Shown one piece after another: positions 43,731-55,344 of a DNA stretch of 64,000 nucleotides. Source of the stretch: Hermatobates lingyangjiaoensis (lineage: Eukaryota; Arthropoda; Insecta; Hemiptera; Hermatobatidae); contig JAPFBL010000256.1 of NCBI GenBank assembly GCA_026182355.1, positions 682,001-746,000 of the forward strand. Direction: 5' to 3'. The position numbers and the translations under genes were made by a program. Below the pieces are notes generated by a model. It saw only the letters and a list, made by a program, of their open reading frames with translations. It was not told the origin of the DNA and ran no database searches. Position 1 is the stretch's first letter; each line of letters starts with the position of its first letter.

Positions 43731-43815
43731 AATTTTCACAATAAAGACGTGAAACAACAATCAATGTTCAAACCATAATAGGAAATGTAAAAAAAAAATT
43801 AAATGTCTTAGATAA
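43728..43815 (-). repeat. FB-1 end fragment
   Basis: TTTTCACAATAAAGACGTG, AACAACAATCAATGTTC and AAACCATAATAGGAAATG match the outer end of FB-1 with several substitutions. The core is absent. Confidence 0.55.
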
Positions 43816-43819
43816 TTGT

Positions 43820-45235
43820 ATTGATAACAATAAAACCACTTGAATAAATAAGAAAACGAAGCAAATGCTTTCAGACCTAACAATTTATATCAATAGAAAT
43901 CAACAAGCTAACAATGACAAGGTATCAAAAAGCTACTCTATTTCTTAAGTTTTCACTGTTAACTATTGCATTTTGATGGTATAAATTGAAAAAAAAAATT
44001 AATTATAATTACAATTGACCTAAGGTTTCATCCAGCACTCTGTAAATAAATACGTTGTTAACAAAGTAACGCATTTAATATCCTAGAAATAATGAAAGAG
44101 GGGAAGTTTTCTACCTTTTTATATTACTACTACGTGCTACTAAATTCATGTATTAATTTATATTTATAATTTATGTACAGTATGTATTTAATATTAGAGT
44201 TAGATGACTCCTTTAAAGTGAATTCATATTTCTTTTATAGTAAGTTATATAATAATAATTAATTTTATTATTTGGTAGTCATGTACGGCCAGCTAATATT
44301 ATTTACTACATTATTAATTTTTGCTTATAATTACTTATAATTAAATAACGTTGATAAGCCTTATTTAGCTTTTCGTTAGTGTATTATGTCATTTTTAATG
44401 CAATTTAAATAATAATGAACTGAATTTTTTATTTAGAGGATATATTTGTTGTTTTTATAGTTGATACGCTTTTTTAAGTTTACTATGTAAAGATGATTAA
44501 GGGTTTTTGACTCTTCAAAATGTAATAATTTATGAAAACTAATAATGATATTTGAAGCATAAACACAAGATGGGACATTAGAAATCTTTAGCTCTTAGAT
44601 TGCGGCACCAAGGCATGAACTCTACTCAAGAAGAGCATACGACACTCAGGAAAATATATTTCACTTCTAAACTATAATTTATAGAAATTTCAATTGTTTA
44701 AAGTGTTTTTTTTAAATATAAAATCATAATATGAAATCTGATTGCTAATGACGAATGAAGTTTACACAGAGTTGTAGTTCATAATAGCTAATCTATTTTT
44801 AATAAAGAGAAATAATTGCTACACATCTGGAAATCATAGACTGGTTGGAATTGAAATTTATTGATTTGATTAATAACATACCAAATTAGTTGTTTAGTTA
44901 GTTACTTTTATTTAACATTTTCAAAGAAAAGTAATTTTTATTTTTTTGAGTTGAAACATGTTTTATGAAATTGAAGAAAGAATAGATTATAAAGCAATAC
45001 TGCAAGAAAGAAATTCTACAAAAAGAATGTTCTATGAAGGAAAGAATTATTTGTACAGGCAAGCCTTCGATTCACTACATTCAAAGCCTGGCATTATATA
45101 ATTGTAATAATTTTTTTTACGACATTGAATTTATGTAGGAATATTTAAATTTGCTGATTTGGAATATTGTTCAACCAATACACAATATAACTTATAACAA
45201 ATTTGATACTTTTTTCGCTAAAGAATGAAGTATAG
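43820..45235. other. AT-rich DNA, nothing recognised
   Basis: No supported gene or repeat. Confidence 0.5.
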
Positions 45236-45239
45236 TTAG

Positions 45240-45745
45240 GGTAGTAGTGGAGTGACTAAGCGCCTCTAATAGCCACTAGAACTCAACTCCGACTTTCAGC
45301 CTTCGCGAGGTTGCCCTGTTAGCCTGCTATACGCCGGGACAAATGAAAGAGGAGGAGAAGGCAATCAGTGGCTGGGCCTGACCACCTTCGTTTCACATTC
45401 ATCCAACTTCCCAAATCATCTCCTATTATCCCAGTCCCAATCCAAGTCGATATGCTATATGTGCCGAAGGATGCATGGTACAGAGGTTATTGTATTACGA
45501 ACGGAGCCTCAAGGGTACCAGGCGACCCTCTTGAGTTAATAACCTTACTCAGGTATGCGGTGCTCTACCAGAGTGGACAAAATACCACCGACAGAGCTTC
45601 AGGGACTTTCTTCTTATGATACTAAGAAGAAGGAAGTCCTCTGGAAGCCCAGATGGTCTAAAAGTGATAACTAGTGGGAGCCAAGCTCCTACAAGTGCAC
45701 CTAAGGACCCGAAGAAGGAGAAAGGAAGTCACTTTCTCCGAAATG
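45240..45745 (+). other. GC-richer region, probable LINE remnant upstream of tail copy T2
   Basis: Composition is clearly less AT-rich than the flanks from about 45240 (GAGGTTGCCCTGTTAGCC, GGAGCCTCAAGGGTACC). A frame at 45368-45619 has no identified domain. Because it leads directly into the recognisable LINE tail at 45745, it may be the body of the same insertion, but this is inference. Confidence 0.35.
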
Positions 45746-46030
45746 TAGGGAGCCTCAATGGACATTATTAATGTTGGTTTGTGCAGATTCTGCAAAGAAG
45801 AGGAAGAAACATCGTTGTACCTGCTGACTGACTATAAGGCAACTTTGCTGCACAGAGGTAGGTGCTTCGGGACACTCAACAAAACCATAGAAAAACTTTA
45901 CCGCAGAACCAGCAAAAGTGATGAGCTTCTTGGAGTCGTTGAAGCTAAATGCTGAGGTATTGTAAGTCAGAAGGAGGGAATTACAATAGTTTTGAGACAC
46001 AGTGCTATAATCACTCTCGAATAATAAGTA
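45745..46030 (+). pseudogene. LINE tail copy T2: C-terminal coding remnant
   Basis: The frame 45758-45955 reads MDIINVGLCRFCKEEEETSL, then YLLTDYKATLLHRGRCFGTL, ending at a TGA. The CRFCKEEEET..LL pattern is the C-terminal cysteine motif of several LINE clades; the expected H and second C positions are altered (Y, D). It matches tail T1 at 40660-40940 over about 270 bases, ending GCTATAATCACTCTCGAATAATAA. Confidence 0.65.
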
Positions 46031-46239
46031 TAGCTAAATGTTTGCTATAATGAGGTATAGATTGTGCATGAAAATATCACAATTATATACTAATTAAATG
46101 TGGGTAATGTTATTTAATTAATATCCGCCTTTTTGTTAAGCACCTGATTTTTGTAATCAGTCATCGTCAATCGTATTGCAACATTAATACAGACTTAGTA
46201 AGTTGTACTTTTTTGCTGAAAAGTTGGTTATAATTAATA

Positions 46240-46560
46240 GGAAGTAGGTTATGACGGAGGACATTTCAGAGAGGTTTATTAGAGAGAGTGAAGCTCCACA
46301 GGACGGCGGTGGTATTGGGCTCATCCAAGATTAAGGGTCACACTGCCTTTGTTCGATTGAAAGGTGTCGGATTTTCGAAATCCCCTTTTGGGGGGAGGAG
46401 GAGTAAATACAAATCCCAGCGTATTGTTTCGCTGGGCGGCCCACATTCAAAGCTGCCAGACAATACTACACCTCTCTCCCCTATCCTCAACCAGAGTCAA
46501 ATCTGGCTTCCTCCACAAATAAATATCCCCCGCTAAACCTTCAACTGTCGAGCCTCTTCA
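46240..46560 (+). other. GC-richer unassigned segment
   Basis: GACGGCGGTGGTATTGGGC, GGGGGGAGGAGGAG and GTTTCGCTGGGCGGCCC contrast with the flanks. An open frame (46288-46536) encodes a basic peptide with KGVGFSKSPFGGRRSKYKSQ and no known domain. It may be another transposon remnant; this is unproven. Confidence 0.3.
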
Positions 46561-46894
46561 TTTCAACTAAACAACTTTAAAAATCCCTAGATATAATTCA
46601 AACTTACAGAAAAAAATTATTACAATTATATTTACCAGGCTCTTAGTAAACCAATATAAATAATAATCAAAAAATATGAAATAAACAAATTTAAAGAAAC
46701 TGACTGCAAATTTAAAAATAGAAATGTAAGAAATATGATGCATTAGTCTAGCAACCATTCAAATTGCGATAGATCACCTAATATAAAAGCAAGTGCATTG
46801 TTTCCCTTTCAAGCAAAGACAATATAAACTATATTATTTGTTGTAATAATATATAGTTACAATATATATTATTGTAAATATATATATATACATA

Positions 46895-47000
46895 TCCATG
46901 ATCAAACCACAATAAGAAATGGGAAAATCAATGTGGTTTGATCATTGATTGTTATTTCACGTGTTTATGTGAAATCTTTTTATATATACATATGTATATA
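46895..47000. repeat. FB-1 hairpin derivative lacking the core
   Basis: GATCAAACCACAATAAGAAA (46902-46921) is followed after a few bases by CAATGTGGTTTGATCATTG and GTTATTTCACGTGTTTATGTG. Both FB-1 outer ends are present and face each other, with the whole core region deleted. (TA)n lies on both sides. Confidence 0.7.
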
Positions 47001-47003
47001 TAT

Positions 47004-47165
47004 AAACTATATTGACACAAAGAACACTCAGAAATGAAACAGAAACTCACTGCTATCTTCCTGATGACAAGGACATCGAAATATAGTAGTGAGTTTCTGT
47101 TTCATTTCTGAGTGTTTTTTGTGTCAATATAGTTTATTTAGTTCGTGGAATCGTTTCATTTAATT
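47004..47165. repeat. Foldback element, family FB-8
   Basis: Arms 47004-47056 and 47083-47135 pair through AACTATATTGACACAAAG, GAACACTCAGAAATGAAAC and AGAAACTCACT. The centre holds CTGATGA (47061-47067), C, AAGGACATC and GAAA (47078-47081) in one orientation only. The core helix is short here. A trailing AGTTCGTGGAATCGTTTC is shared with 43143. Other copies are at 17740, 43040 and 63391. Confidence 0.75.
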
Positions 47166-47169
47166 GGTA

Positions 47170-48650
47170 TGTATGTATATATATATAATATATAAAATAT
47201 ATATATGTATATTTAATATATATATGTTAAATACAAAGTTCTTTTATAAAAACTTTACAAAAATATTATAATAATATATTGTCTAAATATGATTACAACA
47301 TATTGTAATAATATATTACAATAATCATTACAATCATTGCTGTAACGACTGTTGTAATATAATCGCATTTTGACTAATAAAATGCAGTAAAAGGTAACTT
47401 CAGTTTTCTTATGAATAAACAACAATTCTGCTGTTAATCATTAGGGATTATTCGTAATATCGTGATAGCCTGGCTCCTTAATACATTTCAAATAGAGTTC
47501 AATAGAAATACAGTAAAAATATATTTGTTATTGTTATGCGGTTATAGTACATTAATGAAGAATATATTTTTGCCATAACATTAGTAAATTTGTGGGAAGA
47601 TGATTTTACCATTTTTGGACTCGTTATATTTCTTTTATACAAAAAAATAGTATTTCTATTCTTTTAGTTTTCCGATGATTGTATTTTAATTTTTCCTGAC
47701 TCGTTTATAAGAGAGTATGATTCCATGGCTTTTGATGAAAATGTATTTACGTTTCCTCCTTTGAAATATTTTATTTAGTGTTCTAACACTGACCGTTTGC
47801 AGGTGACTTGGCATGCAATTTAAGGCGTTTCCTCTGATTAAGTGAATCTTTTATGTTCACCACATTCGCTGCGCTTGCCAATTGATTCCTGATCCCTACA
47901 TTTGTTTGATTGCTTCCTGCTTCAAATCACTGTACCACTCCAGAATATTGCATGTCATTTGCAGCCCCAGTCTCAGCACCCCCGTATTTCCCTTTTGTAA
48001 AGGTAAGGCTAACGCCTTAAGGACTCATCAACAATGCCCCTCTTCTTTCCAGTCAGTTCTATTTAAATTAATCAATTTCCTTGTTTCATGCTTCAAAATA
48101 CATATTAATGAATAGCCTGCTGTTTTAAAATAATTATAAAAAGATAACTTCCTTTTTCAGTCATAATACAGATATCAAAAATTACTTTCACGTTTAACAA
48201 TTATACAATAACCGATCTACTCGTTTCACCTTTTAGTTCATTACCAGCTGATCTACCCAGCGTGGCCCGGAAATAATTTAATTCCAACTCTAATAATAAT
48301 TTACATAAAAAAAAAATAAATTTTCTATAGCTCCGATAGACTTCAGTTTTTTTCAGATAAAGAAAATTAATACAGAATGTAAATTAAAGATCACGAAAAA
48401 TAAAAGTATAATATAAAACTTATTATAAATGTTCAGACATTTTTTTTTTCAAAATTAAAACTTAGGTATAGGAAAGTAGATTATCATTAAAATCAAAATT
48501 ACATCATTAACTTTCTCAAGGAAATTTAAATAAGTTTCAGTTATAAAATATCATTTAACTTCTTCCAGGCATGGAAAGAGAATATTATGTTTATAAGTAT
48601 GTAAGAGAACATATACATACACACAGGCACGAGTTGTACATATATAGAAT
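47170..48650. other. TA-rich then AT-rich DNA, nothing recognised
   Basis: An open frame at 47882-48115 has no motif. Nothing else was supported. Confidence 0.45.
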
Positions 48651-48654
48651 ATCT

Positions 48655-48763
48655 CGCATAAACACGTGAAATAACTACCAATGATCAAACCACAATATGA
48701 AATGGGGAAAAAAAAGAGGTCTTCGTCAGAGTCAAAAACCCAACTGAAACGTTCTGTGATCAT

Positions 48764-48836
<73 letters not shown>

Positions 48837-48850
48837 TCAATTTGAGTTTA
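48655..48850 (-). repeat. FB-1 fragment, then compound (TA)n(GA)n
   Basis: TCGCATAAACACGTGAAATA, CCAATGATCAAACCACAAT, then an internal gap, GAGGTCTTCGTCAGAGTC and AAAAACCCAACTG. The CAACCGTAACAAG part of the core is deleted. TA repeats at 48764-48801 run into a GA repeat at 48802-48836. Confidence 0.7.
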
Positions 48851-48937
48851 TAGATTTTTGAACAAATGAGGTGAACTCTACGATTGTTATAAACCCTACT
48901 TCATATGATTCAAAGCTGTTTGGAGGTAATTGTCTAA

Positions 48938-49100
48938 ATATGGGTGGTAGATACCAAAAAAGGACCCTCATCAAAATCAAAATACCGTAGTTATTTGCCA
49001 AAAAAAAAAAATTATATAAGATCTATATGTTTCATTGTATCTAAACGTCTCCAGTTTAATTTCTATAGCAGGCAGACAGACAAACTTCGTATTTTGTAGA
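48938..49100 (+). repeat. Dispersed repeat D1, copy 2
   Basis: TGGGTGGTAGATACCAAAAA, then GGACCCTCATCAAAATC, AAAATTATATAAGATC and CTATAGCAGGCAGACAGAC follow the order of the 38571-38765 copy. A looser relative with a similar end (ACAGGCAGACGCAC) lies at about 50110-50280. Confidence 0.55.
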
Positions 49101-49104
49101 TACA

Positions 49105-50290
49105 GATAAAAAGAAAATACCAATAATAGTAATTCTATAAGATAAGCTGCAATATTATGGAAGGTGATGATTTTCTCGTATGGTTAGTACATCAGGACAG
49201 TTAGATTTTCAACATTTGTTGGATAACTTACATTTAGAAATGAGTTTATTCATTATTCTCTTATCTTGTATGATGGTGGGAGGGTCTGGTCCGACAACCT
49301 CCCCATCAGCATACTAAGTACTTCACACGGGTAATTATCTCTTAAAATAAATCTGTAGCCCTAAAAATATGCATGTGCCTGTGTGATCCTTAAAGGTGGG
49401 CATTGCCCGAAATTAGTCCATAAACGTCAAAAGTAGTTCACTAGTTATTTTTAATTATAATTTCATTAAATTTACATACTAAAACATGGCTGAAATCGTA
49501 TAATATTATTCATTATAATAAAGCACATATTTTTTATGGATTTATAATAAATAGCACCGAATAATAGATTCTTTATTTACATTAGAAATTATATTTTTCC
49601 TGTGTACTGCAATGAGTCAGAACAGTATAGTAAGGCGGCATTAATCTTTCGTGATAAAAAAAAACAACAAAGTATATAAATTAGAGTGAGTTCATTAAAT
49701 ATGTTGAAAACGCGATAAAATTAAGATTATAACTATTTAATCTGAAACATGGTAAAACTTAACATGGATTCATGTTGTTTTGTGTTACAAACATGGAAAA
49801 TAAATTAATTGAGGCATTTAAATGTGATGATTGCATAAATACCATCATCCATAAGTTAATAATTTATTATTTAACTCATAACTTTCTTTAATGCTTAAAG
49901 CAAGTTAAACCAATTAGATATGAAAAGTTAATGATAAACTATTGCTAATAACTAAAGCTTTGTTAAAGTTAATAACAAACCTATATTAAATTATAATAAT
50001 TGTCTTCAATATCAATTTAAAAACTTGAAATCTCGAAGGAATAGCCTTCCTGCAGCCGCCATTACCTATTATAGCCACAATGTAAACAAACAGGTTATAA
50101 AGCAAACCTTAAGTATTATGATATTTTTGGAATATTTTTTCGGGAGCATCTAGAACCCCCACTCTGATTTTAAAATAAAATTTCAAATATCTTCCAGGGA
50201 TATACCTAAGAATTTCTCAAACTTTCACGGTGATTGGATATATGGTTTTTGAATCTATCGAGTACAGGCAGACGCACATTCATTTATATA
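49105..50290. other. AT-rich DNA; possible D1-related segment at 50110-50280
   Basis: No gene was supported. The 50110-50280 stretch (GCATCTAGAACCCCCAC, CACGGTGATTGGATATATG) shares only its end pattern with D1. Confidence 0.4.
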
Positions 50291-50296
50291 TATATA

Positions 50297-50485
50297 TAGC
50301 AAACAGCAGAGGTTATTGAGGGTTGGTCTACACAAACAAACACTTCACTTACGCCAACGATTCGCTATATTTTTATAGCATCATCGGGGCTGTACAAATA
50401 ACAAGATATACGTCCGACATTTGTTTGTGTAGACCAACCCTCAATAACCTCTGCTGTTTGCTGTTATTTTTTGTGGTCGAAAAAA
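50297..50485. repeat. Foldback element, family FB-6
   Basis: Arms 50299-50345 and 50419-50465 match through GCAAACAGCAGAGGTTATTG and GGTCTACACAAACAAA. The centre carries the core once, on the minus strand: CCGATGA, T, helix GCTATA/TATAGC, GAATCGTTGGCG (about 50352-50388). The outer right continues TTTTTTGTGGTCG, as at the edge of FB-5. (TA)n borders both sides (50287-50297 and about 50494-50508). Confidence 0.8.
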
Positions 50486-50507
50486 GATAGAATTATATAT
50501 ATATATA

Positions 50508-50760
50508 TACATCAATGATCAAATCACAATATGAAATGGGAAAACAAGACTAAGATCTTTTAACTGCAACAAGAGGTCTTCGTCAGAGTCAAAAACCCTT
50601 GGCTTCGTCAGAGTTGGGTTTTTGACTCTGACGAAGACCTCTTGTTAAGGTTGAAAGATCATAGTCTTGGTTTCCCTATTTCATACTGTATTTGATTATT
50701 GATTATTATTTCACGTGTTTATGTGAAATCTTTATATATAATATATATATATATAATGAC
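50508..50760. repeat. Foldback element, family FB-1, with compensated core helix
   Basis: Arms about 50512-50599 and 50614-50701, bounded by (TA)n at about 50494-50508 and 50735-50756. The + strand core is CTGACGA (50628-50634), A, GACCT (50636-50640) pairing with AGGTT (50648-50652), then GAAA (50653-50656). Relative to the commoner GACCG/CGGTT, both members of the fifth pair have changed. The outer end is GTGTTTATGTGAAATC as in other copies. Confidence 0.8.
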
Positions 50761-50764
50761 TTCA

Positions 50765-51890
50765 CGGTCACAAACCTTCTTTTTTAAACTATCTGTAATA
50801 ATTGTGCTATTTCAGAGCTATTTAATGTATGATAACAAAAACAACAAAATATATTTAATAATTTTATTTAACTTTTTATGTTTTCAATTCAAGAGTGATA
50901 TATGTGAGAAATTCATATATTCGAATCTTTAAAACTAGATGGGTTTGACAATTTGAATATTACTTCTTTACCCATCCATTTCTGAATGACAATATAAAGG
51001 AAGCTTTGAACTGTTACATGAAAAGACACCGGAGTACCAAAGGCCTTTTCTGTTCCTTCCTTTCCTAAGCGAGCCCTGGCCCTCATTTCCTTAGAATCTA
51101 ATGTGCCGAGGTAACCACATCAGAGTTAATATCAGCATTATAGATTCCCGACATTGAACGTAATGTATTTATAGACTTGCCTAAAGTATTGTTAAAAAGG
51201 TAAAAGTTGTGGTTAACATTTATCAATGACAAAGTTTCATATTTACCAATTACCATAAAAAATAGTGAATATTACTTAATAAAACTTATTAGCTCAACAT
51301 AATTTGAAATAGTTTCAATAATTTTTACATTTCGTTTAGCATCTATGTTTAAAATAGTTTCAATAACTCAAAAGAGTTTCCTCTATAAACATTTATGTAA
51401 ATTCTAACCACATTTCTGGTTTCCGAAAAAAATTATGCCATAATATTTGACTAATATGAAGGTTTCATGATTTTAAGTGTAAAAGCTGCTTTCTAATAAG
51501 TAGTTTACTAACAAGAGCAAATCAAAATTGTGACAGCAGTAAGTACTTTATATGAAATAAATTAAAGTATGGAGGAAATTATAATCTTGACCTATTAGTA
51601 AAGCATATTTTAAAAAAGAAACAAATTACATAAAAAGAAATTTGGAGTGACACTCAATTATACTATAGGTAAACATAATATTGAATTCGTTCACAGTCAA
51701 TTGCGTTTGGGTTTCATTAGTGTTCGATTGTGTAAATGTAATATCAAACTCTCTGGAAAATTATTATCAGATTGATAGATAACCTATCTATTGACCCTCT
51801 TTTTATTGGTGATTGCATTGATTTTACCATTTATAACAAACTTTAATAATTGATCTAGGACAACCTGATATCATTGTAGTCCTCAGACCT
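50765..51890. other. AT-rich DNA; repeat head at 51640, otherwise nothing
   Basis: The segment 51640-51685 (GGAGTGACACTCAATT, TACTATAGGTAAACATAATA) belongs to the R430 family described at 57905. A GC-richer patch at 51020-51120 is unassigned. Confidence 0.4.
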
Positions 51891-51892
51891 CA

Positions 51893-51990
51893 GCTGATAT
51901 ACCAGTTACACGGCTATTCAAGTATAGGCTTTCATCTACAGAAACTCCAAGGTGTTTACGTCCTTCTGAGAGTTTTAGCTTAGTAAATTG
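51893..51990 (-). pseudogene. LINE reverse transcriptase thumb fragment
   Basis: The minus strand reads TLLQFTKLKLSEGRKHLGVS, then VDESLYLNSRVTGISAEV. The K-HLGV-x-VDESL pattern is the conserved segment after the RT palm in non-LTR elements (usually KYLGVxLD). A stop lies just upstream in the frame. Only about 33 codons can be supported, so the clade is uncertain. Confidence 0.5.
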
Positions 51991-51999
51991 TAATAATGT

Positions 52000-54540
52000 C
52001 TTTGAGACTTAGTTTGCTTTTCAAAACATGTCGACTGATGTACTTTATTGTGCAGACGAAATAACGAGAGTGTTATTTAGAACATTTTTAAGAAGCAGGT
52101 ATCAGTTAATTTTGGTGTCATTTTCAATAGTATATATATATTTGTTAAAAACTTATTAAAAGCATCTAGTAGCCTGCCTTGGAGGTATAAATTATTACAG
52201 TGGAGAGAAAAATTGAAGAGTTTGAGAAATGCAGGAGAAGGGAATGGAATGCATTGATTGCCAACCATCTATAACAAGACCTTAGGTCTGGGCTTAAAAG
52301 AGTTAAGTAGCAGAATCGATCAGGTCCTTATAGATAGCTTGCAAGGGAGGGGGAGGCAAAGTTATCCATTTGTTTATCCTTCGACAGGAGAGTAGAAGAA
52401 AAAGGAAAGTTATAACCCTACCTGGAAGTTGACCCGTGTTAAAAAATGTACTCCTTAGGCAAGGAGCTTTAGGGTAACTCAAGCAGACGGGGGGGAGTAA
52501 GTTTGGAAACATTATTCCCCAGTGAAGCCTTTCTTAGTATACTCTTTCCAAAGAAGCTGACATTCGAATTTATAACACTTTTGATCAGGGTGACTTTCTG
52601 ATAAAAGTTGAACGTGTGAATAATTCATATTTTAACACAAACAGCGTGACAACTCTCTTGTTGGTCAACTATACCATATTAAAAGCTTCGCTAGCATGTC
52701 ATACAACACTGCATAAATAAACAGTAAAATTTTTGTTTGCCAATTGATTACTTTTGGAAAACTTTTTTTTGTACTCCAAACTATCAGTAAATTGAAAGAA
52801 TTATTCCCATCAAATTTGAAGTATATATAATTCCTTTCCAGCTAATATCATTCATCCTACTCTATAGTTTCCAGTAGTTGTAATTACTATTTATTTTCTG
52901 CTTCCGAATATATTGGGAATCTCTAAATAGTATATTTCTATATAATGAAATTTGTTTTGAGTTTGTTATTAAAAATCGGAAAGGTAACTCTTCCGAAAAA
53001 AGTACAAAATTAGTTACTTAAAATTCACAATTACACAAGTTTTTCTTGAGCACTGTTTAATTTTCGCAGCTACATGACAAACAATAAAACGTTTTATTGA
53101 TTAGTAAATTATAAACATTTTTGCAGGTCTTTTTTTTATCATTTATAAAGTTGTTATTCCCTTTCACTTTATGAAATATCCATAAGATTTTATATTAATT
53201 TGTAAAAAATAGCAAATAAATAAGACAGCATACTTTACATTCAAAAAGGAAACTGAAGAAACGTAATTTGAACAGCCATCTTATTTATGAAATATTTATA
53301 CAACTCTACTTCAGATTTAACTCCATTGGAACCCTTTTTATATGAAAGCTCAAGCAGGTATACACAAGGTAAAACTACCATGGGAATAAAAAAATTAACT
53401 AGCTCTCATATTCTCACACTGGTCAAAAGCACCGTTTATATTACTTTAATATAAACTAGAGTATATTTTTTTTTACTTTGATCCGTAAGTTGTAAATAAT
53501 TCTCTTACATTAAATGTTTACACAATGTTAAGCAACTATCAGTAATGTTTACATAGCTGAGCTTATCATTGATTATCTGGTGTTAAAATCGTTGATAATG
53601 TTCAAAACCGATGTCATCTCATTGCAAATAACAGTCTTATTTGCAAGAACTATCTAGCAAGATCGCTGAATATTTTAATTCGTCATTGAGACTGAAGGCT
53701 ATTCCTCTATGGACAACAGTTTTTTAACCAGATTAAATTGTTTGTTTTAGAAGAATGCAGAACACAGTTGAAGTGGTGCAAGATCGCTTTACTCTAATTG
53801 TGACAAATAGATTTATGAACTTTTTTTAGTAGCTCAAAACTGACCAAAAGATATAGAATACAAGAATCAGGTTTAATTTTTAACATCAGACTTAGCAATA
53901 CTGTAAAATAATCAAGGATGCTAATCAGGGTCAATAATTGCTATGTTAAAACAGTTCATCAACTTATGTTTAAAGTGGAAAAGCAGTCATATTCTACTAA
54001 TACTACCATTTATGCAAATTAATATTGATAGAATTCTGGAAAAAACAGTAATTTATAATTCTATTCAAAGGGAAAGAAAGAAATTGACGGCCAGTTTCCT
54101 CTCAATAACCATTGAAGTTAAAAACAAAGTGACAAGTTGATATTGATGAAAAGAATATACTTTTTATAGAATATTAACAAACGAATAAACAGAAAGGTAT
54201 ACAGGACCTCTCTGCCAATAGCCGAAGAAGAGTTTCCACGATGGCTTCTTACGAGAATAAATTATAATACTAGTTAATAAGTAACAACTTCATATGAATC
54301 GAAAAACCTGAAGAGTCATCAGTCACGCCTGAGAATTCACAAGTTCTCGCTTGTACTCCAAAAGAATTATCACAGTTAACAAATTTGTGTCGGAAGTCAT
54401 AATTATCATTTTCAAAAATATTTTTTTTTTACCCTACGACATGGCGGCGAATTCTATTGTGGAGACTATAATAGTCGAAATGAACTGACTTCTGTCAGTT
54501 CTGTCCATCTGTTCTTTCTTTATAAATTAACTCACCAATT
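52000..54540. other. AT-rich DNA, nothing recognised
   Basis: Open frames at 52077-52268, 52303-52512 and 53943-54140 have no recognised motif. The 52303-52512 stretch is somewhat GC-richer and could be an old repeat. Confidence 0.4.
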
Positions 54541-54544
54541 CTTT

Positions 54545-55175
54545 TATATATATATATATATATATAGTCCAATGCACATAAAGAAACATAAATAAATTAA
54601 AAACACACACTTACAGTTTCTAATTTTTGGTTTGAACCGTCTTCATAAGAGAGGGAAATCAAGTGCACTGGTTCAGAGATGGTTGGAAACCAACAATGTT
54701 GACGCATACGCACCATATCACAGATAATACGGTAGACAGGAATCAATTTATAATTAAATTTAAATTAGAAAATATGAAAAAAAAATAAAAAAAAAAATTT
54801 GGAGAGGATTTGATACATAAATAAAAGTTACAGACTAAGCTATTATAAAATAAAACTGAGAATACAAATAATAATATTAAATAAAGAAAGTAATTAAATA
54901 ATAAAAACAAATAATTAAGTAATAAAAAATGAACTAATTAAATAATGAAAGATAAAAAGGAGTATTTGATTATAGAAGAAATAACCTAAAAACCAACATA
55001 CAAACGAAATGCAAAGACTAGGGAGTAATTAAATAAAGCTTTATCACTTTTGACGGATCAAAACGAAAATTAGAGAGTGTAAGAGTGTTTTTAATATCTC
55101 TATGTTACTTTATGTGATTTGGACTGTGTTTGTTCGTTTTGGATCGTATTTTTATCGAAAAAGTGTATGTATATA
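54545..55175. repeat. FB-7 element split by about 350 bases of A-rich DNA
   Basis: The left part, after (TA)n at 54545-54567, reads CCAATGCACATAAAGAAAC, CACTTACAGTTTCTAATTTT, GGTTTGAACCGTCTTCAT and GTGCACTGGTTCAGAG (54567-54720). The right part (55040-55170) reads GATCAAAACGAAAATTAGAG, then ATCTCTATGTTACTTTATG and TTTTGGATCGTATTTTTATC. They are inverted relative to each other as in 29131-29334. The A-rich intervening DNA may be an insertion or an extended loop. Confidence 0.6.
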
Positions 55176-55189
55176 CTATATATATAGTA

Positions 55190-55300
55190 GCAGTTTGCTT
55201 CTCAATGCGAGTACTTCGCACTTCTTCCCGATGACGACGGATGTCAAAATATCGAAGTGAGTTCTGTAGTGACTTTCTGTGTTCTTTGCTATGTGTTAAA
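55190..55300 (+). repeat. FB-2 half unit
   Basis: TTGCTTCTCAATGCGAGTAC, then CCGATGACGACGGATGTC, AAAATATCGAAGTGAGTTCT and GTAGTGACTTTCTGTG match the right half of 729-895. GAAA of the core is AAAA here. (TA)n lies on both sides (about 55175-55186 and 55305-55340). Confidence 0.7.
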
Positions 55301-55344
55301 GTTTTTATATATGCATATATATGTATATATATATATATACATGT

